This document shows, piece by piece, positions 1-7,812 of a stretch of DNA of 38,341 bases. The DNA comes from a virus. Under the pieces are notes generated by a model, which saw only the letters and a program-made list of their open reading frames with translations, had not been told where the DNA came from and ran no database searches. Position 1 is the stretch's first letter. Each line of letters starts with the position of its first letter. The position numbers were made by a program, and so were the translations under genes. The stretch covers positions 1 to 38,341 of the IMG/VR virus record IMGVR_UViG_3300037585_003992; one strand, 5' to 3'.

Positions 1-180
1 CTTCCCACCCCATTTCCCACCCCATTTCCCTCCGTTCTTCCCACCGTTCTTCCCACCCCATTTCCCCCCGTTCTTCCCTCCCTTCTTCCCGCCGTTCTTC
101 CCCCCGTTCTTCCCTCCGTTCTTCCCTCCGTTCTTCCCCCCGTTCTTCCCTCCGTTCTTCCCACCGCACTTTCCTCCGGC
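1..180. repeat. 12-bp tandem repeat, about 15 units
   Basis: Units of the form NCCGTTCTTCCC, with variants NCCCCATTTCCC and TCCCTTCTTCCC, run head to tail from the window edge to about 168; the last unit, ACCGCACTTTCC, is degenerate. The period is exactly four codons and no unit shifts the frame, which fits selection for an encoded tetrapeptide. Differences fall in the third codon position (minus strand) or swap Asn for Trp, Lys or Cys. Confidence 0.9.
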
Positions 181-261
181 GTTCACGAAGTAGGGACCAA
201 GGTCCCAGGGGGAACTAGGTACACTTGAGGGGTGGAAACCTCCCTCGTAGAGCCAGGTCAT
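1..261 (-). CDS. Gly-Lys-Asn-Gly repeat protein, N-terminal part (C-terminus outside window)
   Basis: On the minus strand a frame is open from an ATG at 261 to the window edge. After about 30 non-repetitive residues (ending WDLGPYFVNAGGK) it becomes a tetrapeptide repeat, mostly G-K-N-G with some G-K-W-G and single GKCG and GKKG units, at least 14 units long. No family is recognised. Such low-complexity Gly/Lys/Asn tracts could be extended or surface-exposed. It overlaps the divergent oxygenase gene starting at 232 by 30 bases; an alternative start is the GTG at 194. The plus strand is also open here (a Pro-rich frame ending at 228), so the coding strand is not certain. I prefer minus because the segment before the repeat looks like ordinary protein. 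Its position beside nine oxygenases makes it a possible hydroxylation substrate (inference). Confidence 0.45.
   Translation of the reverse strand, partial: MTWLYEGGFHPSSVPSSPWDLGPYFVNAGGKCGGKNGGKNGGKNGGKNGGKNGGKNGGKKGGKNGGKWGGKNGGKNGGKWGGKWGGK
220..231 (+). promoter_or_regulatory. Leaderless promoter -10 for the oxygenase operon
   Basis: TACACT at 220-225 is followed by exactly six bases and then GTG at 232, so transcription would begin at or next to the start codon. There is no Shine-Dalgarno at a usable distance and no convincing -35. The same hexamer-N6-start arrangement recurs at five other genes in the window. Confidence 0.5.
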
Positions 262-855
262 TTCGGAGCGTCGACTGACAGCATCTCCATCCTGGAGGAC
301 TTCGTTACACCCCAGGACCTGGAGCACATGAGCGCGTTCCTGCCGACCATCTCCGAGTGGGACAACCCGAGGGAAACCGAGTACGACGAGACAGGCGTCT
401 GCATCTACGACGCCTCGTACTGGTGGGACCGCATGTGCTCTGGACCGATCATCCAGAGGATCAACCCCGTCGTGTATCAGATGATCGAGAAGTACATCGA
501 CAAGATGCAACGCCTCCTGGAGGCTAAGCACAACGTCACCCTCACCTGCCGGCCCCCGGTGCTCGTCCGTTGGCTACCCGGTTGCGAGCAATCGCCGCAC
601 GCCGATAAGCAACTCAACGACGGCAGCCCGAACCCATTCCCGACCTACGACTTGAACTCGATCATCTATTGGAACGAGGATTTCACGGGCGGCCAGTTCC
701 ATTACCCCGACTACGGCATCGAACTGCCTATCAAAAGCGGTTTAGCGGTCGCTCACCCTGGCGATGTCCACTATCTCCATGGTGTCAAGGCGGTGGAGAC
801 AGGTGTACGCTGGACCACACCTTCGTTCTACACGATCACTTCGTTAGGAGATTGA
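232..855 (+). CDS. 2OG-Fe(II) oxygenase, prolyl-4-hydroxylase type
   Basis: A 207-residue protein of the 2-oxoglutarate/Fe(II) dioxygenase superfamily, which couples decarboxylation of 2-oxoglutarate to hydroxylation of a substrate. The double-stranded beta-helix core is recognisable: metal ligands H123 and D125 (PHADKQ), distal ligand H183 (YLHGV), and R193 ten residues later (GVRWT), placed to bind the 2-oxoglutarate carboxylate. The segment YWNEDFTGGQFHYP is the usual strand before the distal His. The GTG start is chosen because a -10 hexamer lies six bases upstream. It is first in a run of nine tightly linked plus-strand genes. The substrate cannot be read from the sequence: protein side chains, DNA bases and small molecules are all possible. 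Confidence 0.85.
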   Translation: METSLVEPGHFGASTDSISILEDFVTPQDLEHMSAFLPTISEWDNPRETEYDETGVCIYDASYWWDRMCSGPIIQRINPVVYQMIEKYIDKMQRLLEAKHNVTLTCRPPVLVRWLPGCEQSPHADKQLNDGSPNPFPTYDLNSIIYWNEDFTGGQFHYPDYGIELPIKSGLAVAHPGDVHYLHGVKAVETGVRWTTPSFYTITSLGD

Positions 856-856
856 C

Positions 857-1558
857 ATGGATGTTGCCGGCCACCTCGGAAACAAGTCCTCAGGGATCAT
901 GCTGTACAAGAACGTATGGCCTAAGGACTCGAACTTCGTTGAGCGCCTAGAAGCGGCCATCGGGGGCTCCGACAACGAGTGGTTCCAGTGGCAGCCAGCA
1001 AGGGTCGGGGATCACGAAGAGATGCTCGATTACCGTGATTGCTGGGACTTCAAGGTCGCAGAGTCGATGCTTGAGACGGTCCCGGCCGAGTTCGAGGACA
1101 TTGTCCCCCTCTACGGAGAGGTCATGGACGGGGTGCGCGAGTGCGTCAAGCACTATTCGGGTCTTTACAACCTGACCCTCGATTACGAGGAAGCCACCAA
1201 CTTCGTCAAGTACGAGAAGGACCAGCATTTCGCTATTCACCCTGACCACGGGTTCTCCTACTCGTGTGTCGTATCAGCGATCGGGTACCTGAACGACGAC
1301 TACGAGGGCGGCACGTATCGGATGCCCTACCAAGACTTCGACTTCACTCCCGAAGCCGGCGATGTCATCATCCATCCGTCGACGTTCATCTACGCCCACG
1401 CCTCGTTGCCAGTTATCGAGGGCACGAAGTATTCTGCTGTCACGATGTATGACTACAACGACCGCAATCATCTAAACCACCAGGCCCAGGCCGACCCGTA
1501 TGCCCAGGCGCAGGCCGTTGGTGAAACGGTTGGCCAGGTAACCACCATCAGCGGCTGA
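857..1558 (+). CDS. 2OG-Fe(II) oxygenase, P4H-like
   Basis: A 233-residue dioxygenase with metal ligands H128 and D130 (AIHPDHG) and H181 (YAHAS). K191 sits where its neighbours carry Arg; Lys at this site is known in prolyl 4-hydroxylases. GYLNDDYEGGTYRMP is the typical turn before the C-terminal half of the barrel. The C-terminus (about residues 205-225) is rich in Gln and Ala, with short QA repeats, and is probably a flexible tail. The gene starts one base after the previous stop and its stop overlaps the next ATG by one base (TGATG), so translation is probably coupled. Substrate unknown. Confidence 0.85.
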   Translation: MDVAGHLGNKSSGIMLYKNVWPKDSNFVERLEAAIGGSDNEWFQWQPARVGDHEEMLDYRDCWDFKVAESMLETVPAEFEDIVPLYGEVMDGVRECVKHYSGLYNLTLDYEEATNFVKYEKDQHFAIHPDHGFSYSCVVSAIGYLNDDYEGGTYRMPYQDFDFTPEAGDVIIHPSTFIYAHASLPVIEGTKYSAVTMYDYNDRNHLNHQAQADPYAQAQAVGETVGQVTTISG

Positions 1559-2784
1559 TGAACCGTTCGTGGTATCCGGCGGTCAAGGAGGGGTATGACT
1601 TTGACGCCATCATGGAGACGCTTCCTGAGTGGAACAGCGACTACCAGGATGTTGGGTTAGTCGCTTTCAAGGGGGCCGACTTGACGAGTGCCCAACTCGT
1701 TGAGGTGTTCAAGGCGGTCGGGGAACGCAACAGGTTCGGCCACTCAGGGTCTCCTGACCATACGTCCGAAGAGTTGCCCGACTTCTCCACGGTGGAAGGC
1801 CACGGTGACTGGTCGGAAGGCGCCCAGTTGTATTACGACACGCATCACAACACGATGGGTGCCAACCTGCACACCGGCCATTCGCCGGTTGATTCCACGA
1901 CTCCAGTAGCCATCCAGTTCCACCTGGAGAACAGCCACCGTGTCTGGCCGCAAGTAGCGGGAGGGTGGACGATGCCTTTCAAGACCAGCCCCCCGCAAGA
2001 TGGGCGAACAGGGTTTCTCGACTGCCAGACGATCTTCAAGCAGTTCCCGACGGCTATCCAGGAGACTCTCCTGACGTTGCCGACCATCATCGAATACCCA
2101 AGTGCCGAGTTGGCTGTGCTGGAGGAGGGCAGCAACGACCTTTTGCCCTCCGTAGAGTTCACGGCTTTGATGAGAGAGTCCTGCACAGAGTTAGGCGACT
2201 GGGCATTCGACGGCAACGGTTACACCTGCGAAGTCCGCGCTGCGGCGTTACCGCACCCCGTTACCGGCATCCCTGTCCTTCGTACTATGCCGTTCTCGGT
2301 GCGCCAGGGGGCTCTCCACGAAGAGGACGAAGCCGAGTGGGCTGAGGCTCGCGTGTGGATCAGAAGGGCCTTCGACATGGAGTCACACACCCATGTGGAG
2401 GGCGGTGTCGAAACGACCCATGTCGGCCATCACAACTGCGTGGTCTGTGGGTGGGGTCGGGACCACCGCAGGGACGTTGAGGAAAACTTTGGGAATCTAC
2501 AGAACCTTGTTTGGTGGGAGTGGGACACAACAGACTTCCTCATGGTCGACCTGTTCAGAATGGCCCACGGCGTATCAGCATTCCCTGGGGGGACACGGAC
2601 GTTGCGTGGCATCTTCGGCTATGACTTGGATGTCGATTGGGACAACTTCTCAACATTTGCCCCGGCTATTGCGTCCCCCAACGAGGAGTATCCGTTGCCT
2701 GAGAAGGGAAAGGGCGCTGTCTTTGAGAACAACGACCCTGGTCCAGCGCCCACAGGCAACCTGGCATTTGAGTACGGCACGTGA
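1558..2784 (+). CDS. TauD/TfdA-like 2OG-Fe(II) dioxygenase
   Basis: A 408-residue protein with the layout of the TauD/TfdA family, which hydroxylates small molecules such as taurine or carnitine precursors. The N-terminus (DVGLVAFKGADLT) matches the family's opening strand. H122-x-E124 (FHLENSH) supplies two metal ligands. Near the C-terminus H337 (MAHGVSAFPGG) is the distal ligand and R347/R350 (TRTLRGIFG) the 2-oxoglutarate-binding arginines. It is longer than typical TauD (about 280-300 residues); the extra material lies between the HxE motif and H337 and includes a His/Cys-rich patch (HVGHHNCVVCGWGRDH) that might bind a second metal. Its start overlaps the previous stop and its stop overlaps the next start. 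Confidence 0.72.
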   Translation: MNRSWYPAVKEGYDFDAIMETLPEWNSDYQDVGLVAFKGADLTSAQLVEVFKAVGERNRFGHSGSPDHTSEELPDFSTVEGHGDWSEGAQLYYDTHHNTMGANLHTGHSPVDSTTPVAIQFHLENSHRVWPQVAGGWTMPFKTSPPQDGRTGFLDCQTIFKQFPTAIQETLLTLPTIIEYPSAELAVLEEGSNDLLPSVEFTALMRESCTELGDWAFDGNGYTCEVRAAALPHPVTGIPVLRTMPFSVRQGALHEEDEAEWAEARVWIRRAFDMESHTHVEGGVETTHVGHHNCVVCGWGRDHRRDVEENFGNLQNLVWWEWDTTDFLMVDLFRMAHGVSAFPGGTRTLRGIFGYDLDVDWDNFSTFAPAIASPNEEYPLPEKGKGAVFENNDPGPAPTGNLAFEYGT

Positions 2785-3497
2785 AGGTGACTCTCACTAA
2801 AAGCCACCAGAACCCGCCCGAGATCAGGCAGTGCCGTCCTCGCCGCGACTGGATGGACGGCACCCACCGAAAGCACGCCTACAAGTGCCTACCCATGACA
2901 GCGGCCAACACTTACGGGTGGGAACTGGTGCTACCCCAGGAAGTCAAGGTCATTTGGGACGGCGGCAATACTGTCCCCAGGGTTCTGTCAGGGGAGAAGA
3001 TCACCTGGGACACCGACGGCCACGAGTACGAACGAGACGTTGTCGTCCAGTCGATTATCGGGATGGTGTCGTTCGCCACTGGGTGGGCGATAAACCCACC
3101 CGAGGGGTATTCCGTGTGGTTGTCAGGCGCCCCGAACCACTACATCAAGCATGCCCACCCGCTGACAGCGATGATGCCCGGTTGGTGGCCTGACGAGCCC
3201 AACATGAACTGGATAATCGACACCCCGAACGTGGAGATCACGTTCCCTGAGGGGATGCCGTTCATGTTCTTCCAGATCATCCCCGATCACGCTCTGGAGG
3301 ATGTCAGGTTCCAGACGCGTGGCATGTGGGAAGAGGCCGCTTTGATGGAGCAGAGGTCCAACTACGGGAACGCTAAGGCTAAGAAGATGATCGACGAGCC
3401 GTGGACGTGGATGGGTGGTATCCGCACTGGCCTGGACGAGAAGGGCGAGCAGATAGGCCCTAAGCATGATGGCCACCCGGTGCTCGATGTCCCCTGA
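2781..3497 (+). CDS. DUF6065-like protein
   Basis: A 238-residue protein beginning at GTG 2781, overlapping the previous stop (GTGA). The N-terminal signature CRPRRDWMDGT followed by LPMTAANTYGWEL, and the later aromatic stretch WSGAPNHYI / MPFMFFQIIPD, resemble the DUF6065 family as I remember it; that family has no assigned reaction, and the assignment should be confirmed by profile search. No signal peptide or membrane span is seen. Its position inside an unbroken run of oxygenase genes suggests it acts on, or helps present, the same substrate (inference). Confidence 0.6.
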   Translation: MKVTLTKSHQNPPEIRQCRPRRDWMDGTHRKHAYKCLPMTAANTYGWELVLPQEVKVIWDGGNTVPRVLSGEKITWDTDGHEYERDVVVQSIIGMVSFATGWAINPPEGYSVWLSGAPNHYIKHAHPLTAMMPGWWPDEPNMNWIIDTPNVEITFPEGMPFMFFQIIPDHALEDVRFQTRGMWEEAALMEQRSNYGNAKAKKMIDEPWTWMGGIRTGLDEKGEQIGPKHDGHPVLDVP

Positions 3498-3690
3498 GTG
3501 GGCGGTGTTGGCCGCCGTGACAGCCTTTTACGCTTTCCAGGAAGGACCGTGTTACAGCGTTCGTCAGCCCCAGGTCGGCTTGTATTACGAACAGTTCTTT
3601 AGAAACGGAATAGCATGGGACATCAGTGCCCCGTTCAACCGGTCCAGGGGACCGATGAGCCAGGATTGGACAATCCATGAAGATCATTGA
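3466..3690 (+). CDS. Small unknown protein in the oxygenase operon
   Basis: A 74-residue frame overlapping the previous gene by 32 bases and the next by 14. A later ATG at 3487 would give 67 residues. The N-terminal part (EWAVLAAVTAFYAF) is hydrophobic, too short and weak for a confident membrane span; the rest is aromatic and polar and contains one Cys. No family recognised. It is kept as a gene because it fills the gap in an operon with no other intergenic space. Confidence 0.5.
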   Translation: MMATRCSMSPEWAVLAAVTAFYAFQEGPCYSVRQPQVGLYYEQFFRNGIAWDISAPFNRSRGPMSQDWTIHEDH

Positions 3691-4651
3691 ACTTGACGAC
3701 ACGCTGGAACAGGTCCAGTCCGACCCTGACCACTATCGGGACCTGTTCTTCGAGAACAAGGTGCTGGTATTCAAGAACCTAGACCCAGGTGCTCTGGCTT
3801 CTTTCTCAAAGGCGATCACGGGGTACGCCCCGTCCACAATGGGGCAGGGTGCGAATGTGGGCAGCGGTCACAGCCAGTTCCTCGGCGGGCATTCCTATTA
3901 CCAAACAGGTGAAGACCACAAGGTCCGTTTCGAGCAGTTCTGGACTGGGGACGGGACCGGCGGCGAAGAGCCAGACAACGAGCCTCGGGTGTACACCGCC
4001 CAAACCGAAGAAGGCGAGTTCTATGAGATGGAACCAGTGCGTTCCACGTTCATGTTCTGGCATTTGGAGGACGCCTACAAGGAGTTCCCACCCACGGCCA
4101 TCATCATGTCGTTCGCCACGTTTACAGCCCATCCGGGCACGGGGGGCTCCGGGTTTGTTGACATGGCAGAGGCTTACGAAGCGATGAGGCCAGAGTGGCA
4201 ACACGGCCTACGTGAAGCCACTAAGGCGGCGGTCCAGGTCCCATTCATGCCTGATGGTGTTGTCCAATACCCTCATAAGGTCGTTAGCCGGCATTGGCAT
4301 ACCGGCGAGTCATTTCTGCCGCTCCAGGGGCATTGGCGGGACTGCGAGGAACTGCCGTACAGCATCGACATCGACACCTGCGATGGGCTAACCGAAGAGG
4401 ACCTGCTCGACATCAACGAATGGGTGTACCAGTTCCAGGTCAGCCCCGAGAACCAGCACTGGGTCGATCACGAAGAGGGTGATCTCGTCATGTACGACGG
4501 CCAGTCGCTGTCTTACGCCATCGGCGCCGGCTTCTCCCACGGGGAACGTGTGTTCGATCGGGTGTCGTATCATGAAGGGGAACCGTCTGTGCGGTTACCA
4601 CCGAGGCATTCCTCTTATACCGTTCCCGAGGGGCACGTTTACCATGGCTGA
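3677..4651 (+). CDS. TauD-like protein, distal His apparently replaced by Ser
   Basis: A 324-residue protein with TauD/TfdA features: opening strand FFENKVLVFKNLD, the H129-x-E131 motif (FWHLEDAY) followed by FATFTAHPGTGGSGFVDM, where TauD proteins read TxHxx..GGTxFxdm. The C-terminal strand MYDGQSLSYA aligns with the TauD pattern DNRxxxHxA, but the position of the third metal ligand is S279. If that alignment is right the iron site is incomplete and the protein may be inactive, use another ligand, or act as a partner of its neighbours. The C-terminal ERVFDRV still offers arginines. It overlaps the flanking genes by 14 and 8 bases. Confidence 0.65.
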   Translation: MKIIELDDTLEQVQSDPDHYRDLFFENKVLVFKNLDPGALASFSKAITGYAPSTMGQGANVGSGHSQFLGGHSYYQTGEDHKVRFEQFWTGDGTGGEEPDNEPRVYTAQTEEGEFYEMEPVRSTFMFWHLEDAYKEFPPTAIIMSFATFTAHPGTGGSGFVDMAEAYEAMRPEWQHGLREATKAAVQVPFMPDGVVQYPHKVVSRHWHTGESFLPLQGHWRDCEELPYSIDIDTCDGLTEEDLLDINEWVYQFQVSPENQHWVDHEEGDLVMYDGQSLSYAIGAGFSHGERVFDRVSYHEGEPSVRLPPRHSSYTVPEGHVYHG

Positions 4652-5534
4652 AATCGAACATCTCCCGATGGGGCTGGCTATCATCAGGGACGCCATGGAA
4701 ATACCTGATTGGCTCCATGGAGAAATCCTCGAAAGAAGCCAACGAGAGTTTGACATCCAATACCAGGTTGCTGACGATGGGACCGTTTACCAGCGAGGGA
4801 ACGACAACCCGAACTCGAATGAGTTCCGCTCGTTGGAACACCAATCAACGGTTCCGACACGCTTCCAGCCGCATGACGAACGGGTCGAATCGTCGGGGAG
4901 GTGGAAGGAGTTTTGGCGGGAAGCATGCGATGCCCAATACCAGGGACTTCTCACCTACTGCGAGAGATACACCATGTTGCTGTCGCAGATTTGGTGGTCC
5001 AACAGGGGCCACGTCCTTTGCTACGGCAAGGGTGGTTTCCTGGGCGGGCACCACGACAACGACATCGGGTACTCCTACGAAACGAGAGACGATGTCATGG
5101 GGTTTGCAGAAGCGGCGACCAGGAACGTCGTTTCGACCACGTTGCATCTGTGCGATACCGACGGTGGGAATCTCGTCTTCCCGTATGTGGATGAAGAGAT
5201 CGAAACGCAGGCAGGGGATTTGCTGATCTTCCCCGCCAACTACATCGGTGCCCATTGGGTGACGACAGTGCAGTCGGGGCACAGGATGTCGTATCTCACC
5301 TGGTATGGGCAGGGGTCTTCTCTCGGGTTGAACGCCGGCACGGACAAGCCTCATGTCATCCATAACGAGGAACGCCTGGACGGTAACCAGTTCGTCTGGT
5401 GCGAATCACCCGTTGAGGACTTCATGGAGCACTCTGGGTGGTCCCATGAACAGATGAAAGCGGCCTTCCCGTCGTTCGACTCGCGAGGAACGCCAGAGTT
5501 TTGGCAAGGCCCCACTGACGACAACCCGTACTAA
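4644..5534 (+). CDS. 2OG-Fe(II) oxygenase, paralogue group B
   Basis: The ATG at 4644 gives 296 residues. It is preferred over the longer frame from 4479 because that extension lies wholly inside the previous gene and reads as non-protein; a GAGGGG sits about ten bases upstream. Motifs: H136-x-D138 (GGHHDND), H204 (GAHWV), R214 (GHRMSYLTW). The strands around GDLLIFPANYIGAH closely match the genes at 5534, 6318 and the minus-strand gene at the right edge, so these four look like duplicates of one ancestor. An N-terminal helical region of about 100 residues precedes the barrel. The stop overlaps the next ATG by one base. Confidence 0.83.
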   Translation: MAEIEHLPMGLAIIRDAMEIPDWLHGEILERSQREFDIQYQVADDGTVYQRGNDNPNSNEFRSLEHQSTVPTRFQPHDERVESSGRWKEFWREACDAQYQGLLTYCERYTMLLSQIWWSNRGHVLCYGKGGFLGGHHDNDIGYSYETRDDVMGFAEAATRNVVSTTLHLCDTDGGNLVFPYVDEEIETQAGDLLIFPANYIGAHWVTTVQSGHRMSYLTWYGQGSSLGLNAGTDKPHVIHNEERLDGNQFVWCESPVEDFMEHSGWSHEQMKAAFPSFDSRGTPEFWQGPTDDNPY

Positions 5535-6328
5535 TGGAGCACTTGGGGAGTGGGGTGGTTCTCTTTGAGGACAGATTCACGCTTGACTGGGGGTGGATGC
5601 GTGCATTCTGCAAAGAAACGCTCGCTAGCGAACGCGACGACATGTACACGCCAGGTGTTGACCCTATTACTGGCGTAGACGGCTACATCAACAAGTCTGG
5701 TTACTTCTTCGGCAAGGACGAGGTCGATGTGATGCCGTGGCGGGGTTCTGCCGTCCACCAGGACACCAGGCAGGACGTTATCGACGCCCTAACCCTCATC
5801 GAGGAAGCCCGCGACGCCTGCTTCGCCGAATACTGCGACCTCTTCCCCCTGGTCCTCAAGTGTGTTTGGTGGAAGATCAAGTCTCACATCGTCGCCTACC
5901 CCCCTGGTTCCTTCCTGGGGATGCACTCAGACATCTCCACCGATTACAAGTACGGCCGGCCCGAGCCGATAGACCAGTTGGCGACCAGGAACATCGTTTC
6001 TGTCGTCGCCTACCTCAACGATGGTGTCGATACCGAGGATGAACTCGATGGCACGAACTTCACTGATGGCCACCACAACTTCGCCTATTTGGACATCTCC
6101 TACAAGCCAAAGAAGGGCGACATCCTGTTCTTTCCGTCGAACTACATGGCCGCCCACGAGGTCCAGCCTGTCGGCGCTGGGATGCGGTACACCTACTTAG
6201 GGTGGTATTGCCAGGGGACCCCGAATAGTGCTGTTAGGGAGAACGTCGTTGACCCTGCTATCAACCCTGAACTAGCGGAGTGGGCGACGAACGTCTACAT
6301 CCAGGAGGGGCCTGGCAGTGGAGGTTGA
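5534..6328 (+). CDS. 2OG-Fe(II) oxygenase, paralogue group B
   Basis: 264 residues. Metal ligands H131-x-D133 (GMHSDIS) and H208 (AAHEV); R218 (MRYTYLGWY) binds 2-oxoglutarate. ATRNIVSVVAYLND and GDILFFPSNYMAAHE parallel the gene at 4644 nearly strand for strand, showing paralogy. An inserted loop (about residues 165-185, rich in Asp, Gly and His) lies between the barrel strands and could shape substrate choice. It overlaps the next gene by 11 bases. The substrate is unknown. Confidence 0.83.
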   Translation: MEHLGSGVVLFEDRFTLDWGWMRAFCKETLASERDDMYTPGVDPITGVDGYINKSGYFFGKDEVDVMPWRGSAVHQDTRQDVIDALTLIEEARDACFAEYCDLFPLVLKCVWWKIKSHIVAYPPGSFLGMHSDISTDYKYGRPEPIDQLATRNIVSVVAYLNDGVDTEDELDGTNFTDGHHNFAYLDISYKPKKGDILFFPSNYMAAHEVQPVGAGMRYTYLGWYCQGTPNSAVRENVVDPAINPELAEWATNVYIQEGPGSGG

Positions 6329-7070
6329 GGAGTGCGGAGGGGGTGTTGTCGCCTTCCACAACGTCGTGGACATTGACAGGGAGTTCCTGGCGGACTGGAT
6401 AGCGAAGCGCAGGGAGACAGAGCCGCCACAGTTCACCGACAACGGAGACGGCACCTACACAAACCTCGGTGGGTACACCATCGACGCCGAGCAGGCGCTG
6501 AGTCAACCCGGCCGGCTGGTCCAGATTTGGGATGACGACCCCGAGTTCGCCCGAACCCTCAGCGATGCACTTTTGGAGTGCCTGAAGGGCTATATGTACG
6601 TTTACCCGGCGGCCAGGCAGGCCGTGTGGGCACGGATGCCGGCCCACGTGGTCACCTACACGGAGGGGCAGAGCATCGGCGAGCACACCGACACCAGCGT
6701 CGAGGTCTCAGATGTCAAATACTGGGAAGGGGAGATACCTAAAGCGACGATCTCCAGCCTCAACGTCATCAGTGGGTCGCTGCTTCTAAACGACGACTTT
6801 GAGGGAGGCGAAATACGGTTCAGACACGCCGCCAAGCAGCCTTTGATGAAGGCTGGGAGCGCGGTCTTGTATCCGTCTAACTACATTGGGATGCACGAGG
6901 TGCGACCAATAACGAAGGGGGAGAGGTATTCCTATCTCCAGTTTGTTGGCACAGGCCCACTGACACCCAGCGAGATCGAAACCTACAAGCAGTGGGATCG
7001 TGAGGGTAAAAGCGTGTGGCTTCCCCCCGACATCCTCTATGAAAGAACTCCTAGGCGTCCTTACGGATGA
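6318..7070 (+). CDS. 2OG-Fe(II) oxygenase, paralogue group B
   Basis: 250 residues from GTG 6318, just inside the end of the previous gene. Ligands H123-x-D125 (GEHTDTS), H193 (GMHEV) and R203 (GERYSYLQF). The strand SLLLNDDFEGGEIRF and SAVLYPSNYIGMHEV place it with the genes at 4644 and 5534. It is the last gene of the plus-strand oxygenase run; its 3' end overlaps by 20 bases the end of a convergent minus-strand gene, leaving no room for a conventional terminator between them. Confidence 0.83.
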   Translation: MEVEECGGGVVAFHNVVDIDREFLADWIAKRRETEPPQFTDNGDGTYTNLGGYTIDAEQALSQPGRLVQIWDDDPEFARTLSDALLECLKGYMYVYPAARQAVWARMPAHVVTYTEGQSIGEHTDTSVEVSDVKYWEGEIPKATISSLNVISGSLLLNDDFEGGEIRFRHAAKQPLMKAGSAVLYPSNYIGMHEVRPITKGERYSYLQFVGTGPLTPSEIETYKQWDREGKSVWLPPDILYERTPRRPYG

Positions 7071-7812
7071 TGGTGTAGCCCAGGTCGATGGGAATGTGGA
7101 ACACGCTTATCCCGGCCTGGTTCTGGAGGTACTTCTGGTGCCGCACGTAGTGGTGTAGTGAGTAGTACCGCTCCGTGTAAATCTTCCGGTAGCCAGAGGT
7201 GTTGGTAATCATCCAAGTCCCGCCTGGGGCAAGAGCGTCTAGGTAACCGTCGACGAACGCCATGGTCGGTGACAGCAGATTCCCGATGCTGCATTCGATG
7301 AAGTCGTATTCACCCGAGTGTGAGCCATCGAGAACGTCCTGGGTGTCGATCACTGAGTACGACAAGTCCTGGGCGTCGATTTCGGCGTCGCTCTTGATGA
7401 ACCGCTCGAATACAGCAAAATCCAGGTTGTTGACGTAGGTGACAGTCTTCGCTGGATCGGCTAGATGGTCTAGGAGCGACTGGGAAGGGTCGCAGTACGC
7501 CGAAAGCATTGTTGCCCAGGGTGTGGTAGCCAGCATCATCCGGCGCATCAAACCGTGGCTCCACAGCCACGCCGCCCATTCTGGGTGGGGGTTGTCATAT
7601 GAGTCCCACAGTTCCAGGTAGGGGTCAACGCCGATAGCGATTGCTCGCCTATCGAAGTTGAAGGTGTCTAGCAGGGCCTTTGTTTGGCTGGTGGAGTCCT
7701 GCCTCCTGGCATTGGAGTGAAAGTCGATGTCCTCATGCTCGACCTTGGACAGGTTGACGGCCGCCAGGTCCTTCTTGAACATGTCGGTAACGGCGAAGTG
7801 CGGAGCAGCCAT
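7051..7812 (-). CDS. Class I methyltransferase-like protein
   Basis: 253 residues. The C-terminal half has the shape of a Rossmann methyltransferase: YDFIECSIGN (strand 4), LDALAPGGTWMITNTSG (strand 5 region), then a hydrophobic final strand GYTIIR. A clear glycine-rich SAM loop is not seen; the segment around FDRRAIAIGVDPYLELW may take that place. It lacks the D/N-PPY/F motif of DNA amino-methylases. It is the last gene of a five-gene minus-strand operon, overlapping its upstream neighbour by one base and converging on the oxygenase operon. The role might be modification of a phage product, but this is a guess. Confidence 0.5.
   Translation of the reverse strand: MAAPHFAVTDMFKKDLAAVNLSKVEHEDIDFHSNARRQDSTSQTKALLDTFNFDRRAIAIGVDPYLELWDSYDNPHPEWAAWLWSHGLMRRMMLATTPWATMLSAYCDPSQSLLDHLADPAKTVTYVNNLDFAVFERFIKSDAEIDAQDLSYSVIDTQDVLDGSHSGEYDFIECSIGNLLSPTMAFVDGYLDALAPGGTWMITNTSGYRKIYTERYYSLHHYVRHQKYLQNQAGISVFHIPIDLGYTIIRKDA

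Noticed and set aside
1-180. CRISPR array
   Set aside because: The repeat is 12 bp, contiguous and without spacers; it is a coding microsatellite.
4479-4643. N-terminal extension of the oxygenase at 4644
   Set aside because: It lies inside the previous gene in another frame and has a Cys/Ser/Thr-rich composition unlike the rest of the protein.
232-7070. TET/JBP-type DNA base hydroxylases
   Set aside because: I could not recognise family-specific insertions or motifs of TET/JBP; the proteins look like P4H/PKHD and TauD types, so DNA as substrate stays only a possibility.
7051-7812. DNA adenine methylase
   Set aside because: No (D/N)PP(Y/F) motif and no clear SAM loop; only a general methyltransferase-like fold can be claimed.
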